Of a DNA stretch of 64,000 nt, positions 1 to 9,435 are shown in pieces. Source of the stretch: a virus; the IMG/VR virus record IMGVR_UViG_3300046323_000360, positions 32,192 to 96,191 of that record; one strand, given 5' to 3'. Every line of letters begins with the position of its first letter. Position 1 is the first letter of the stretch. The notes under the pieces were generated by a model, which was not told the DNA's origin, ran no database searches, and saw only the letters and a program-made list of their open reading frames with translations. The translations under genes were made by a program, and so were the position numbers.

Positions 1-760
1 TTATAACGTCCCGATTGTGGGTATCTATTTCTAGGGTTCCAGTAAAATTCTTATTTATACCGGTTATTGTTTCAGTAGTATATCCGGTAGCAGTTTTAGT
101 AATAGTTGCAGTACCAGAAGAGTAAGTACCTGATATTTCAAAGATAATTGGGGTTCTCACATTGCCAGAATTAGTTACAGTTACTCCGCTACTAATCACA
201 TTAGCGGTCTTATAGCCGCCATCGGTAGCTACATACTCGTATTTAATGGGGTCAGCTGCACGAAGTCCGATAGAGAACTCTGTTCTACCTCTAGCAGTGA
301 CAGTTGCAATATCTGGACGACCGTTTAGCCGCACAAAGGTAGTTTTAGGGGTAGATTCATTTACAGTAAGCCAATCACCCTCATATACAAGGCTAGTTGC
401 TGATATAAGTGTATTCCTAGCTGCCTCAACCTTAGACGGGTCAGGTGTTAAAAATACACCACTAAGCGTGATATCACGAGCTGCCCAGCGACCTCTGGCA
501 TCATATGATCCATCACCCCACCCGCGAGCTAGTTCTGGCATCTGAGGGTCTGGATGCTCCCACCAGCCCTGTATGTCTGTACAAACCCATACAACGCCAT
601 TGGCATCCACCGTATTGAGAGTTAAACTACCTAGAGATATGTCAGCATTGAGCTGCATACCGGTAACGTATGGATACGGATACTTAGTAAGAGCAATATT
701 TACTTGCTTATTTTCAGCAGCCTGAGTACCCGGATTAGTAGTTAAGCTTGGATCTACCAT
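1..760 (-). CDS. Dit-like distal tail / minor tail protein (partial)
   Basis: The reading frame is open from ATG at 760 to the window edge, about 253 residues, so the C-terminus is missing. The start overlaps the tape measure stop (TAATG). The stretch with WWEHPDPQMPELARGWGDGS followed by LSGVFLTPDPSKVEAARNTL is the usual look of an actinophage distal tail/minor tail protein, in which a beta-rich N-terminal domain caps the tail tube. Position directly after the tape measure is where Dit normally lies. The function is inferred from position plus weak sequence resemblance. Confidence 0.7.
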   Translation of the reverse strand, partial: MVDPSLTTNPGTQAAENKQVNIALTKYPYPYVTGMQLNADISLGSLTLNTVDANGVVWVCTDIQGWWEHPDPQMPELARGWGDGSYDARGRWAARDITLSGVFLTPDPSKVEAARNTLISATSLVYEGDWLTVNESTPKTTFVRLNGRPDIATVTARGRTEFSIGLRAADPIKYEYVATDGGYKTANVISSGVTVTNSGNVRTPIIFEISGTYSSGTATITKTATGYTTETITGINKNFTGTLEIDTHNRDVI

Positions 761-3700
761 TAGATTGTTCCCTTACGAATCTCGAATGCAATTCTTCTAG
801 ATACCATTTCTGCTAGTGAACGTTCATCCATACCAGGAGATGGATTTATGACCATGTTTATGGTAGGGGCTGTTTTAACTGATTGGTTGTTATTAATTCT
901 ATCTAGTAGCTCCCTATTCTCAGAGGTTGCCCTAGCATTGATTATATATTCACCATTTGAAAGCATCGCTGGTATCGAGTCAGAGCGGGATGTTCCAGCA
1001 CCAGATACATAACCACCAGGAGCTAGACGCTTAACATATCCACCATTGGCAAATCCGACAAATCCACCATCTTTTTTCTTAGGACCTGTAAGCCATCCAA
1101 AGATGTTATCCCAAAAACCAGAACCCTTACCGTAATTCTTTTTTATACTCTCTAGTTTTTCAGTAGCTTTACCAGTATTCGCATCTACAGAAATTTGAAT
1201 ATCTTTAGGGGTACCTAGAAGTGTATCTGCTAAAGTTTTTGCTTTATCTTTTGTTAGTCCCATTTTTTCGGCTGCCTTGACAAGGGATTCTCTACCCTTA
1301 TCCATTGATTTGGTGAGCTCATCGGTATTTCCAGTAGCCTTATAGATAGCAGTAGCTTGGTTAACTGCTGATCTAGCTAGGTCATCAAGTGCTGACTGGT
1401 TACTTCTACCAGCAGCTGTAGTGATATCTAGATTTTTACCATTAGTTTTTACTGACTCAGTTACGCTATCTACTGCAGCTTCAAATCTTCTGACTGCATC
1501 TCTAGTGTCAAGATTGGTCTTACCAAATCCTAAAATCTTGTCAGAAAGCCACTGAACTTTTTTAGATGCATTATCTGCAGCAGTATCGACGCCACCTAAA
1601 CCACTAGCCATAATATTTGAATAATCACCACCGCGCTGCATAGCAATATTTAGAAGCGTAGTATCATCTGTAGCCATTCCTGCATTTCTAGCAGTCTCCG
1701 CCAACTGGGTCTTCAGTTCTGGCATAGCTTCTAAGAATCGACGTGCATCAGCGTCAGTCATCTGGTATGCCTTGGTAAGCTCTAAAAATTTAGAAGAAGC
1801 ATCAGGAATAGAGCTACCAGCAAGCTGAGCCAGTGCAGATCCAGTATTTCCAATAGCGGTCTCAACTTTTGTCCAGTCAGACTCTTTATCAAACCAGTCC
1901 TGAGTACCACCTATACTCTTACCAAATCCAGTATTTTCTTTACTTAGTGCAGCCAATACTAGTTTCATTTTATCGCCACTAGTAGCTAAGTCATCCATAC
2001 TGGTTATATAGGTATTTAGATGTACAATTGGGGTATCTCCAATCATACCGCTTATCTCTCTCTTAACATACATGATGTTTCCACCAGTATCTTTGAGAGC
2101 CTCTTTCATGACATCTACACCAGATTTACCTGATAAAAATGCATTTCTAATTTTTTCGCCTGAAGTTACAGAATCTTTTTTAGCCTGCTCTAGTTGGTCA
2201 TTTAGAGCTATAACTCCAGCAACAACAGCGCCAATAATGCCTACTACACCAAAAGCACCTTTAAGGACCACACCAAACTTACCAACAGCAGTGGTTGCGG
2301 TGGTAAAAGCACCTGGAAGCCCCTTAATCATATTGTAGGGGCCTAGTATGACACCAGCAATAATCTTAAATCCAAAGCTAAATGCTTTGTGTAGAGTACC
2401 AACTGCTAGAGCTACACCTGAAATCTGAGTAACTATATTGACTAAACTCTTGAAAGTCTCATTATTAAGCGCATCCGCTGCAAATTTAGCGACATTTCTA
2501 AGAGTGCCAAAGTATACATTTATTTGCCCACTATCTGCAAAAATAGAAGCAATTTTAGTAATTTGAACTATCAAATCAGCAAGGATAGGTCCTGCTTTGG
2601 CTCCCTCGCGCAACATGCTACCTAGGTAAGGAGCACCTAGAGCTAAGGTATCAAAAGTTTTTTTAATTTCTGGCATATCAGCAAGCTTGCCAATTTCAGA
2701 AACTAAAGAACCAACTGACTGAAGAATAGCTTTAGAGTTTTTAGAGGCACCTAGAAAATAACCCTGAAGGTTTGCTTTGCCCATGTTCTCTGAGAGTTCT
2801 GCCCACTTTTTAGTGGCACCCTTAAGCCAGTTAAGCATATACTGACCACCACCAACAGTACCAAAGTTGGCTTTTATAATGTCACCTAAGAAGTTGAAAC
2901 TATTGCCAAAAACCTTGCCAAAATCAGCAGCTAGTTCTCCAGATCTATTAAAGAACTTTTCCAACTCCCCGGATGCTGCTTTAGTATCTAAGAAGTTACT
3001 GAAGGTTTCGCTTTGCTTCTCTAGATAGCCTACAAAACGACGAGTCAAGGGGTCAGCAGCTTTGATTATTGTTAGTAGACTGCTATAAACATTTCCTGCA
3101 ATATTCCCAAAAGAAGGTAGCAATCTTGCCATATTATCTAGAACATCTTGTAGATTAGCTAGATTCTTTGGAGATAGTAGTTTATCCGTGAAGTTGGCAG
3201 CAGCTAGTCCCATTGCCTGACCTATCCTATAAAATCCAGTCTGTAGGATTTTAGGGAGCGGAGATGCAACAATTCTTTCTAGCTGATCCTGCAAGATAGG
3301 TAGAAATCCTTTAGCAGCTGCTTCTTTTAGATCATCTAGGAGCGGTTTGAGACTAGCTAAATACTGCGCAAACTTTTTTTGACTAGGTGTTAGACCTGCA
3401 TAAGGGTCTGCACCACCACCTGAAGCATCTTTATTAGCATCTTTAGCTGATTTAGCTTTACGAAGTGCTAGTTCTGCTTCATTGTATGCTAGCTGCGCTT
3501 CCCTACGAGCTACGCTATTCCCAGGTAGATCCTGGGTCCTTAGCAGTGCCTCTCTAGCTTTTTCTAAATTAAGTGCAGCCCTGTCAACAGTGAGCGCTGC
3601 CTCTTCTGCATCAAATCCTATTTGCTTTAGTGATTTGCCGTACCCACCGTTGGCTTTAGTAGCAGCTTGCACTGCTTTCATTATACCACCTAGTGCTAGC

Positions 3701-4056
3701 TTTGCAACTCCAAAGCCAACTTTCAAGGTAATCATTGCACTACCTAAAGCTGCTATAGACCCAGCGGCCCCTCCAGCAGCTCCAACTATAGCACCTAGAC
3801 CTCCGACTAGGTCAGATACTCCAGCAGCTAAAGTTCCTACAGCTGTCTGAAGTTTGAAACTTGCTTTAGCTAGAGATGTCCATTTATCTTTAGCTGCCTC
3901 AGCCTCTCTTGCAAAGTCAGACTTAAAAGTCTTAGCTATACTTTGACCAGTTTTTTTAATGGTATCTTCGGCACCATCAAAACCACGCCTAATGTCATCT
4001 TTAACACTAGTAGTTATAGCACGAACGACAATATGAGCCTCGCCTACTACAGCCAT
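760..4056 (-). CDS. Tape measure protein
   Basis: 1098 residues, the longest protein of the tail module. It sets tail length and is ejected with DNA. The N-terminal third is helical, with a Gly/Ala-rich hydrophobic stretch around residues 60-120. A further hydrophobic segment lies around 555-610. The C-terminus has the common tape-measure ending with GGFVGFANGGYVKRLAPGGY and an SIPAMLSNGEYIINARAT motif. It lies just after the two tail-chaperone ORFs and before the Dit-like gene, the canonical order. Confidence 0.93.
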   Translation of the reverse strand: MAVVGEAHIVVRAITTSVKDDIRRGFDGAEDTIKKTGQSIAKTFKSDFAREAEAAKDKWTSLAKASFKLQTAVGTLAAGVSDLVGGLGAIVGAAGGAAGSIAALGSAMITLKVGFGVAKLALGGIMKAVQAATKANGGYGKSLKQIGFDAEEAALTVDRAALNLEKAREALLRTQDLPGNSVARREAQLAYNEAELALRKAKSAKDANKDASGGGADPYAGLTPSQKKFAQYLASLKPLLDDLKEAAAKGFLPILQDQLERIVASPLPKILQTGFYRIGQAMGLAAANFTDKLLSPKNLANLQDVLDNMARLLPSFGNIAGNVYSSLLTIIKAADPLTRRFVGYLEKQSETFSNFLDTKAASGELEKFFNRSGELAADFGKVFGNSFNFLGDIIKANFGTVGGGQYMLNWLKGATKKWAELSENMGKANLQGYFLGASKNSKAILQSVGSLVSEIGKLADMPEIKKTFDTLALGAPYLGSMLREGAKAGPILADLIVQITKIASIFADSGQINVYFGTLRNVAKFAADALNNETFKSLVNIVTQISGVALAVGTLHKAFSFGFKIIAGVILGPYNMIKGLPGAFTTATTAVGKFGVVLKGAFGVVGIIGAVVAGVIALNDQLEQAKKDSVTSGEKIRNAFLSGKSGVDVMKEALKDTGGNIMYVKREISGMIGDTPIVHLNTYITSMDDLATSGDKMKLVLAALSKENTGFGKSIGGTQDWFDKESDWTKVETAIGNTGSALAQLAGSSIPDASSKFLELTKAYQMTDADARRFLEAMPELKTQLAETARNAGMATDDTTLLNIAMQRGGDYSNIMASGLGGVDTAADNASKKVQWLSDKILGFGKTNLDTRDAVRRFEAAVDSVTESVKTNGKNLDITTAAGRSNQSALDDLARSAVNQATAIYKATGNTDELTKSMDKGRESLVKAAEKMGLTKDKAKTLADTLLGTPKDIQISVDANTGKATEKLESIKKNYGKGSGFWDNIFGWLTGPKKKDGGFVGFANGGYVKRLAPGGYVSGAGTSRSDSIPAMLSNGEYIINARATSENRELLDRINNNQSVKTAPTINMVINPSPGMDERSLAEMVSRRIAFEIRKGTI

Positions 4057-4089
4057 TTAACTACTCCTACTCTCTATTAAAGACGGCAA

Positions 4090-4458
4090 CTATCCAATTG
4101 GTGCGTCTAGAACATCTCCAAATGGATTCATAGAATCTGGATTGAATTCCGTTGGTTCTATATATGGTTTTAGTTCAATACCATCTTCTGATTTTGTAGG
4201 TTCAGGTTTCTCTATTACTGCATATGCATAATCTTTTTCATACATTGCTTTATATAGCCTGATTCTACGTCTTTCAGTTATGATGGCATGTTCCTGGGAG
4301 ATAAAACTATTGTCTTCTTCAAAGAAATAATGAATAACATCTAACATGTCTGATGCTTCCATCTGTAGTAGATGTATATCGTTCACTATTGCCTTTCCGT
4401 TAACGTAGTGCCAGAGGTCTATTGCCCAGTCGATTAGTCCTCTGGCTGCTGATTTGGG
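4090..4458 (-). CDS. Tail assembly chaperone, frameshifted C-terminal part (gpT-like)
   Basis: This frame is open from the slippery site at 4458 to the stop at 4090, in the -1 frame relative to the upstream chaperone. An independent GTG at 4386 exists, but sequence upstream of it in the same frame (IDWAIDLWHYVNGKAI) looks like true protein, which argues that it is made as a fusion. Lambda gpGT-type fusions bridge the tail tube protein and the tape measure during assembly. The C-terminal part is acidic and Pro-rich. Confidence 0.82.
   Translation of the reverse strand, partial: PKSAARGLIDWAIDLWHYVNGKAIVNDIHLLQMEASDMLDVIHYFFEEDNSFISQEHAIITERRRIRLYKAMYEKDYAYAVIEKPEPTKSEDGIELKPYIEPTEFNPDSMNPFGDVLDAPIG
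4411..4458 (-). promoter_or_regulatory. Programmed -1 frameshift signal in tail chaperone
   Basis: On the mRNA the heptamer C CCA AAT (plus positions 4452-4458) is in the zero frame. Six nucleotides later a 7-bp stem forms: CCAGAGG (4439-4445) pairs with CCTCTGG (4411-4417). The zero-frame stop at 4434 lies in the loop. This is the classic X XXY YYZ plus spacer plus hairpin arrangement. Confidence 0.88.
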
Positions 4459-4772
4459 CGGTTAGTATACTCTGACATTAGCCACGATACAATCTCGCTT
4501 AGGGTCTCAACAGGAACTACTTTGTCCTTATCTTTAACTAGAGCATCAAAACGCTCGAAGCTCTCATTAATAAGTACATGAGAGAAAAAATCATTGATCA
4601 TGCGCAAAGATCCGACGGAATCACTCTCATCATTTGCAGCCGAGATAAGTTCAATAAGGAATCTGCCTTGAATAGCCTTTACACAAAAAAACTCTTCACC
4701 ATGTATCTTGAAGGAGATAGGCTCTACGTTTTCTTGATCTGGTCCAGAACCAAAGTCTTTGAATCTAGTCAT
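4434..4772 (-). CDS. Tail assembly chaperone (gpG-like)
   Basis: 112 residues ending in NRPNQQPED. The ribosome site is an AAGAAAGAAAAAA-like purine stretch before ATG. Position immediately upstream of the tape measure, size and the slippery site near its 3' end identify it as the gpG-type chaperone. It is made alone or, after -1 frameshifting, as the gpGT fusion with the ORF ending at 4090. No catalytic motif is expected. Confidence 0.85.
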   Translation of the reverse strand: MTRFKDFGSGPDQENVEPISFKIHGEEFFCVKAIQGRFLIELISAANDESDSVGSLRMINDFFSHVLINESFERFDALVKDKDKVVPVETLSEIVSWLMSEYTNRPNQQPED

Positions 4773-4848
4773 TTTTTTCTTTCTTGTTATTTGTATTTGT
4801 ATTTAGGTATTTACCTGATATAAGTTTATCAAAATAAAAAACTGTCTA

Positions 4849-5391
4849 TTAGTACTTAAAGTGTCTAAGTTGACGGCTTAGGTATGGATTAGGTCTAGTT
4901 CCAGGGTGTAAAACTCTCTGACTTCTAATAATTTTAGATCCAGATCTAAATACCAAAACTCCACCTTCATCCTTAGGAGCGATAAAATGAGGTTTAGATC
5001 CGTTATGATGTAGCAGGGCATAACTCAGGTTGGATCCCATTATTACGGTCTGCCCCCTGGAGTCAGCAGTGTGAGTTTTATATAAAGACTTTCTAAGTGC
5101 TCCAGTTCTAACACCAACTTGAGCCTTAGCACCATACATAGCCATAGTGCTACGTCGCTCTAGGTCTTTCCAAAGCCCTCCGGCTGGAGTATGTAGTTCC
5201 AGATTTAGTGCCCATTCGTAGAACTTAATATCCTTATAACTCAGTGTCATAGTTATGTTTGTAGTTCTAAAAGCTACACCAGTTGCTTGTCTAGTTGATC
5301 TTCCAGATCTTCTAGATCTAGTAGATTTTCTAAGTGCCTTACCTACATAGTAGCCACCTATGCTATCTCCGATTAGCCCGTATGCTGGCAT
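4849..5391 (-). CDS. HK97 gp10-like tail completion protein
   Basis: 180 residues. The core has TGALRKSLY, then a glycine/His segment LLHHNGSKPHFIAP and the ending HPGTRPNPYLSRQL, typical of the HK97-gp10/tail-terminator family that joins head completion proteins to the tail tube. The first ~45 residues are Arg/Ser-rich and not typical, so translation could begin further in (MTLSYKDIKFYEW). It abuts the gene at 5393. Confidence 0.75.
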   Translation of the reverse strand: MPAYGLIGDSIGGYYVGKALRKSTRSRRSGRSTRQATGVAFRTTNITMTLSYKDIKFYEWALNLELHTPAGGLWKDLERRSTMAMYGAKAQVGVRTGALRKSLYKTHTADSRGQTVIMGSNLSYALLHHNGSKPHFIAPKDEGGVLVFRSGSKIIRSQRVLHPGTRPNPYLSRQLRHFKY

Positions 5392-5392
5392 T

Positions 5393-5899
5393 TTATGGTA
5401 CCGCCATGGTTATAGTCATATTGGTAGTTTGGAATCCACCCTCGGGACCAGAAGTCTCTAGAGTAGCTATCACACCTATTCCATAACCAGTTTCATCCCA
5501 TTGGTCAAGTAGGTTTATAGATTCCATCAAAATCCAAGAATCTATAGCCACCATCTCAGAGGCTATCTGTATTTTTTCTGGAGAAGGTGGTCTACCATTT
5601 TGACCAACTATGGGAGTTGCTCTAGATATAGAAATATTCAAAGTAGCACTACGAGGGACATGGCAACGCTGTGGCTCATTTACCTGAGCTCCAGGGGTAC
5701 CTAAAAACATCTGAGCAAATGAGACAACCAACTGCTCGCAGTCGATAGCTGGTTGACCCATCGTCCAGTAGCAACGGTTAGGGAGACTAACGTTATAAGA
5801 CTGGAATACTGTCTGGATGCGCTCTAAGACGCCTTCCATCATATCTCTTAGATTTGTGGCGTCTTCTGCAGCACCGCTTATATCAATAGCGGTTGCCAT
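5393..5899 (-). CDS. Head-tail connector protein
   Basis: 168 residues. It lies between the connector at 6124 and the gp10-like gene, the slot of a head closure or tail terminator protein. I see no diagnostic motif. The length, position and alternating beta pattern at the C-terminus (GYGIGVIATLETSGPEG) support a tail terminator-like fold. Role inferred from position. Confidence 0.55.
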   Translation of the reverse strand: MATAIDISGAAEDATNLRDMMEGVLERIQTVFQSYNVSLPNRCYWTMGQPAIDCEQLVVSFAQMFLGTPGAQVNEPQRCHVPRSATLNISISRATPIVGQNGRPPSPEKIQIASEMVAIDSWILMESINLLDQWDETGYGIGVIATLETSGPEGGFQTTNMTITMAVP

Positions 5900-5902
5900 T
5901 TA

Positions 5903-6115
5903 TTAGCCCTCTACTACTGGCTCTTCAGCTGCAACAACTACTTCTTCAATTACGGCAACTACCTCTTCAACTACAGCAACTGGCTCTTCTACAACTGGAG
6001 CAGCCTTAGCAGCTTTGGTACCCTTCAGAGCTGGAGCTGGCTTAGCAACTACTACCTCTGGCTTAGCGGTACCGAGCATGTCTTCCGCACGGAAGTTTGT
6101 CTGGATTCCTGACAT
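5903..6115 (-). CDS. Small acidic repeat protein of the connector region
   Basis: 70 residues. After a short N-terminus comes a Val/Glu/Ala repeat (EEPVAVVEEVVAVIEEVVVAAEEPV), low-complexity and acidic. It sits three bases from the next gene, and its start follows a good ribosome site (TAGGAATAAAAATG). Possibly a capsid- or connector-bound linker; function unknown. Confidence 0.6.
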   Translation of the reverse strand: MSGIQTNFRAEDMLGTAKPEVVVAKPAPALKGTKAAKAAPVVEEPVAVVEEVVAVIEEVVVAAEEPVVEG

Positions 6116-6123
6116 TTTTATTC

Positions 6124-7242
6124 CTAACTATACATCTTGATCTGGAGGTTTCCAGATGCTACTGTTACAATATTTTCCACGCCATCGATTGTTTTGGTGG
6201 CATATAGAGTCCATGTACCCGGATCTATCATACCTAGAGCTGAAACAGCCTTACTGTAAGGTACAGTAAATGAAACTGTATCAGTTCCCTGATCGACAGT
6301 GATGCTACTTGAATCTAAATCAACAGATACAGATTCACCGTAGTTTTGTAGTGTAACTTCTGCAGCCCATCCGTCTTCAGGGAAGAAGTTACTCAAATCT
6401 AGTCCAAGGCCAGTTGATGACCACCCAGCTGAGTCATCACTAGTAGGCTGTACAACTATGTCATAGTCGACACCAGAAGCAAGTTTAAGTGGTTTTGGCG
6501 AGTAGCGACGTGCTCTAGGAGTGTCCACAGAGAATACTTTTGCCTTTTTACGAGCATTATCTGGGTTTACTGTCTTAAGGAAAAGGTCAACAACTAGAAG
6601 ACCAGTACGAAGTTCAGCAATAAATTCTTGATTGTCTAGGATTGTATATGAAACACCCTGACGAGAAACCGAAGTAACACGCTGTGGCAGCTGGCATGTG
6701 TCATCATCTGACCAGAGTTTAATAAATTCTGTAGCTAGAGTTCTGGCAGCCATTTTTCCTGCTACTGGAACAGGAGTACCGTAGGAATAAGTAACTTCGG
6801 TATTACAAGGTGTCCAAGCAGTTCCAGCTTTAACGTGAATAGTTGAGTGATCAACTAGGTAATAGTTACTAGGGTTGATAATCGCACCAACACGGTTGCG
6901 CATCGAGTGAATCTTAGTTACTGGACGCCCGCGCAATTTAATGCGAGAGTCAGGAGACATACCGTCAGCAGTTAGCTCTGAGTATTCATCGTAATCCCCC
7001 GAAGGAATATTGTAGACGTCTCCACCAAAAAGGATTGGGCTGGTGGTCTTTCTAGATGGACCTAATCTATTGTTTCTCAAGGTACATGTGTAACGCTCGG
7101 TTACAGTAGTCTCACCAGTATATTTTCTACCTGACATAGCCCAGAGTAGGTACGAAGCCATCTTAATTGCTTCAGTAGTGAACTCGGTATAGGCGTAGTT
7201 ATCTCCCAGCTCTTCGGCTGTGATCCATAGATTGTTACCCAT
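6124..7242 (-). CDS. Head-tail adaptor with C-terminal Ig-like extension
   Basis: 372 residues. The N-terminus (LWITAEELGDNYAYTEFTTEAIKMASYLLW) resembles head-tail adaptor proteins of the HK97 gp6 type that sit beneath the portal. Residues from about 255 on are beta-rich (VSVDLDSSSITVDQGTDTVSF), suggesting an added Ig-like or decoration domain, which would explain a length about twice that of ordinary adaptors. A terminator separates it from the tail protein gene upstream. Confidence 0.6.
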   Translation of the reverse strand: MGNNLWITAEELGDNYAYTEFTTEAIKMASYLLWAMSGRKYTGETTVTERYTCTLRNNRLGPSRKTTSPILFGGDVYNIPSGDYDEYSELTADGMSPDSRIKLRGRPVTKIHSMRNRVGAIINPSNYYLVDHSTIHVKAGTAWTPCNTEVTYSYGTPVPVAGKMAARTLATEFIKLWSDDDTCQLPQRVTSVSRQGVSYTILDNQEFIAELRTGLLVVDLFLKTVNPDNARKKAKVFSVDTPRARRYSPKPLKLASGVDYDIVVQPTSDDSAGWSSTGLGLDLSNFFPEDGWAAEVTLQNYGESVSVDLDSSSITVDQGTDTVSFTVPYSKAVSALGMIDPGTWTLYATKTIDGVENIVTVASGNLQIKMYS

Positions 7243-7265
7243 AATATACCTCTTATATAAGTTTA

Positions 7266-7307
7266 AACGGGTGACAGACTAGTGATTAGACCAGTCCGCC
7301 ACCCGTT
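7266..7307 (-). terminator. Terminator-like hairpin after tail protein gene
   Basis: An imperfect 16-bp stem beginning AACGGGTG and ending CACCCGTT lies between the stop at 7320 and the next start at 7242, followed by a short T-rich stretch. It would lower expression of connectors relative to capsid and tail tube proteins. Confidence 0.7.
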
Positions 7308-7319
7308 AACTGTTATGAC

Positions 7320-8444
7320 TTACGCGCCGGTTTCGTTACCGATGATGATGCGGTCTACAGTAGCATCAGCGTTGTAGTTGATGTTACCTGGAACGTTATA
7401 TGCACCAGCAGCCACTGGGTCAGTAAGTGTAGTAACTGCAATAGGAGCTGGGTGGCTCTCGGTAGTAGCATTGGTTACAGTTACACGAGCACCAGAGGTT
7501 ACTATGAACGAAGCAACGTTAGCTGTAATCGAGCTGTTAACAAAGTTAACTGTGTTAGCGACAACGTTAGCAACTGTACGAGTACCGTTGAATAGTTCTC
7601 CAACATTCTGAATGTATAGAGTGTCGCCAGCTTCAATTGCAGGAGCAGCACTAAATACAAGGCTAGCAACAGTGTTAGCAAGTGCAGCAGATGCACTGTT
7701 AATCGAAATCGTGTTAGCGACGTAGTTAGTTGCTGTGTTAGCGAGGAATACGACCTGGTCAGTCGAGTTATCGGTCCAGGTGTAGAAGCCCTTAAGACCA
7801 GTAGGTGCCCATGAAGTACGTGCATATGCGTATGGACGCTCTGCAGCAACTGGGAACTCCCAGCGACCATCAATTCCACCCTGGAAGCTAGCATTCCCAA
7901 GACCGAAGCCTTCGAAGGTGTTAGCCATCAGACCGTTTTCAATAACGCGGTCACCAGACTGACGCATCTTCACGTATGGGAATACCCAGTGGTAGTAAGG
8001 AAGAGTGCTTGAGCGCTTTCCATCCTTTACAGCATATGACCAAGCTTCGATTGAAACACCGTTACCAGCAGGGTCATCGCCAACACCAGGAGAAGCCCAA
8101 CCAACAGATTTAGTGTTTGGGTCTTCGGCTGATCCAATGTTCTTGCGAAGAAGGAGACCACCAGAGATTAGAGCTGAAAGCTCAGGATCTGGCTCACAAA
8201 TAGCGAGCTCCATGGTGATTCTCTTAAGAGTGTCCGGGGCTTTGTATGTCACACATACAACACCATTTGCACCCTTTTCAGTGATCTCGTCGCCCTCTTC
8301 ATATTCAGGGGTAAACGAAATACGCATGAAGGCAGAAGTGGTGTACGAGTCACCAGGTCCTGTCAACAGGTTTCCTGCAGCATCCAAGCGGGTGACACGG
8401 ATTGACACACCCTGGATGCTAGCAGCATATTCTTGAGTAGCCAT
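7320..8444 (-). CDS. Major tail (tube) protein
   Basis: 374 residues. The N-terminal ~200 residues contain a tail-tube-like beta domain with the GWASPGVGDDPAGNGVSIEAWSY segment and a PYYHWVFPYVKMRQSGD motif seen in actinophage major tail proteins. The remaining ~170 residues are Ala/Asn/Thr-rich and probably an Ig-like surface domain. A strong AAGGAG ribosome site precedes the ATG. The gene is followed by a terminator, as expected for a highly expressed structural protein. Confidence 0.75.
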   Translation of the reverse strand: MATQEYAASIQGVSIRVTRLDAAGNLLTGPGDSYTTSAFMRISFTPEYEEGDEITEKGANGVVCVTYKAPDTLKRITMELAICEPDPELSALISGGLLLRKNIGSAEDPNTKSVGWASPGVGDDPAGNGVSIEAWSYAVKDGKRSSTLPYYHWVFPYVKMRQSGDRVIENGLMANTFEGFGLGNASFQGGIDGRWEFPVAAERPYAYARTSWAPTGLKGFYTWTDNSTDQVVFLANTATNYVANTISINSASAALANTVASLVFSAAPAIEAGDTLYIQNVGELFNGTRTVANVVANTVNFVNSSITANVASFIVTSGARVTVTNATTESHPAPIAVTTLTDPVAAGAYNVPGNINYNADATVDRIIIGNETGA

Positions 8445-8470
8445 AAGCTATTTCTCCTTGGTTATCTTGT

Positions 8471-9349
8471 TTAAGCTGCGGTCAGGTCGACGCGAACAGC
8501 TAGGTGTATCGAGGTGTCAAAGTAAACCGCAGCTGGGCGGATTGCCTTGAGTCTCATGTCATTCTGGTTTCCTGCGACATCATAGGCTTGACCTAGATTA
8601 TCGTTTACGACATCGACATCTCCGATATACACTCGGACAGTTCCTGTTCCGTAAATCCATTTATTAGATACAGAAGCAGTAGCCCCTGTAGCACCATCAG
8701 GACCAGTTCCTGTATATCCTGATCCGGTCACAACTGGAGTACCGCCCATCGTCTGTAGGTGGTCTTTCTCCTTGTTGTGGAAAAGCATTTGGCTATTACT
8801 TGAAAGAATAGCAACAACATCGCGAGTGGCGTGAATAATTCCTTGCTCACCGGCATGAGAAGCTTCAGCAATTCCCTGCTCTAAAATAGATAAAGCACGT
8901 TTGGCAGAAACAGCAGTTCCACCATTAAGAACTACAACTCCAGTAGAGGTAAGAGCTTTATTAGGGTGACTAGTAGCTTTACGAATAGCTCCATCCCAGA
9001 GCTCTTGCTCGATGGCACGCTGAGTAGTGGCTTCAAGCTGACGCTTAATACGAGCAACCCGGTCAATTCCTCTAAAACCTAGAGCTGAGCGGTCTTCCTG
9101 AACTTCGATGAAGAAAGGTTTGATTTCATCATAATAATTTACTGATCCAGCGCCAGCAATTTGAGTCTCATTAGCATTGGTGTCATCTACGTTGTAGAGA
9201 GCATAAAGGTCGGTTTCCCACTCCTGTGAAAATCCACGTACCCAGTGGTCTTCGTTAGGGTCAGTGACAGCATCTACTACAGCAAGTAGGCCAAAAGCGG
9301 AGGGCACAATCTTTGGTGCCTCTACAACGCCATTCTTTGGGAAAGCCAT
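8471..9349 (-). CDS. Second capsid-like structural protein
   Basis: 292 residues between the major capsid and tail tube genes. The pattern RQLEATTQRAIEQELWDGAI, then SILEQGIAEASHAGEQGIIHATRDVVAIL and a late VRVYIGDVDVV strand resembles the spine-helix/A-domain order of HK97-fold capsid proteins. It could be a minor capsid or vertex protein. An independent decoration protein is the alternative. Confidence 0.55.
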   Translation of the reverse strand: MAFPKNGVVEAPKIVPSAFGLLAVVDAVTDPNEDHWVRGFSQEWETDLYALYNVDDTNANETQIAGAGSVNYYDEIKPFFIEVQEDRSALGFRGIDRVARIKRQLEATTQRAIEQELWDGAIRKATSHPNKALTSTGVVVLNGGTAVSAKRALSILEQGIAEASHAGEQGIIHATRDVVAILSSNSQMLFHNKEKDHLQTMGGTPVVTGSGYTGTGPDGATGATASVSNKWIYGTGTVRVYIGDVDVVNDNLGQAYDVAGNQNDMRLKAIRPAAVYFDTSIHLAVRVDLTAA

Positions 9350-9387
9350 TTCAATCCTTAATATAAATCTGTTTGTGTTTTGTATCG

Positions 9388-9411
9388 GGGGAGCCAGTTT
9401 CCTGGCTCCCC
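9388..9411 (-). terminator. Hairpin after major capsid gene
   Basis: A 10-bp perfect stem GGGGAGCCAG/CTGGCTCCCC with a 4-base loop lies between the capsid stop (9436) and the next start (9349). The T-run is weak, so it may act as a partial terminator or an mRNA 3'-end stabiliser. Confidence 0.7.
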
Positions 9412-9435
9412 TTCAACATTTACTTCAATCGAGTA

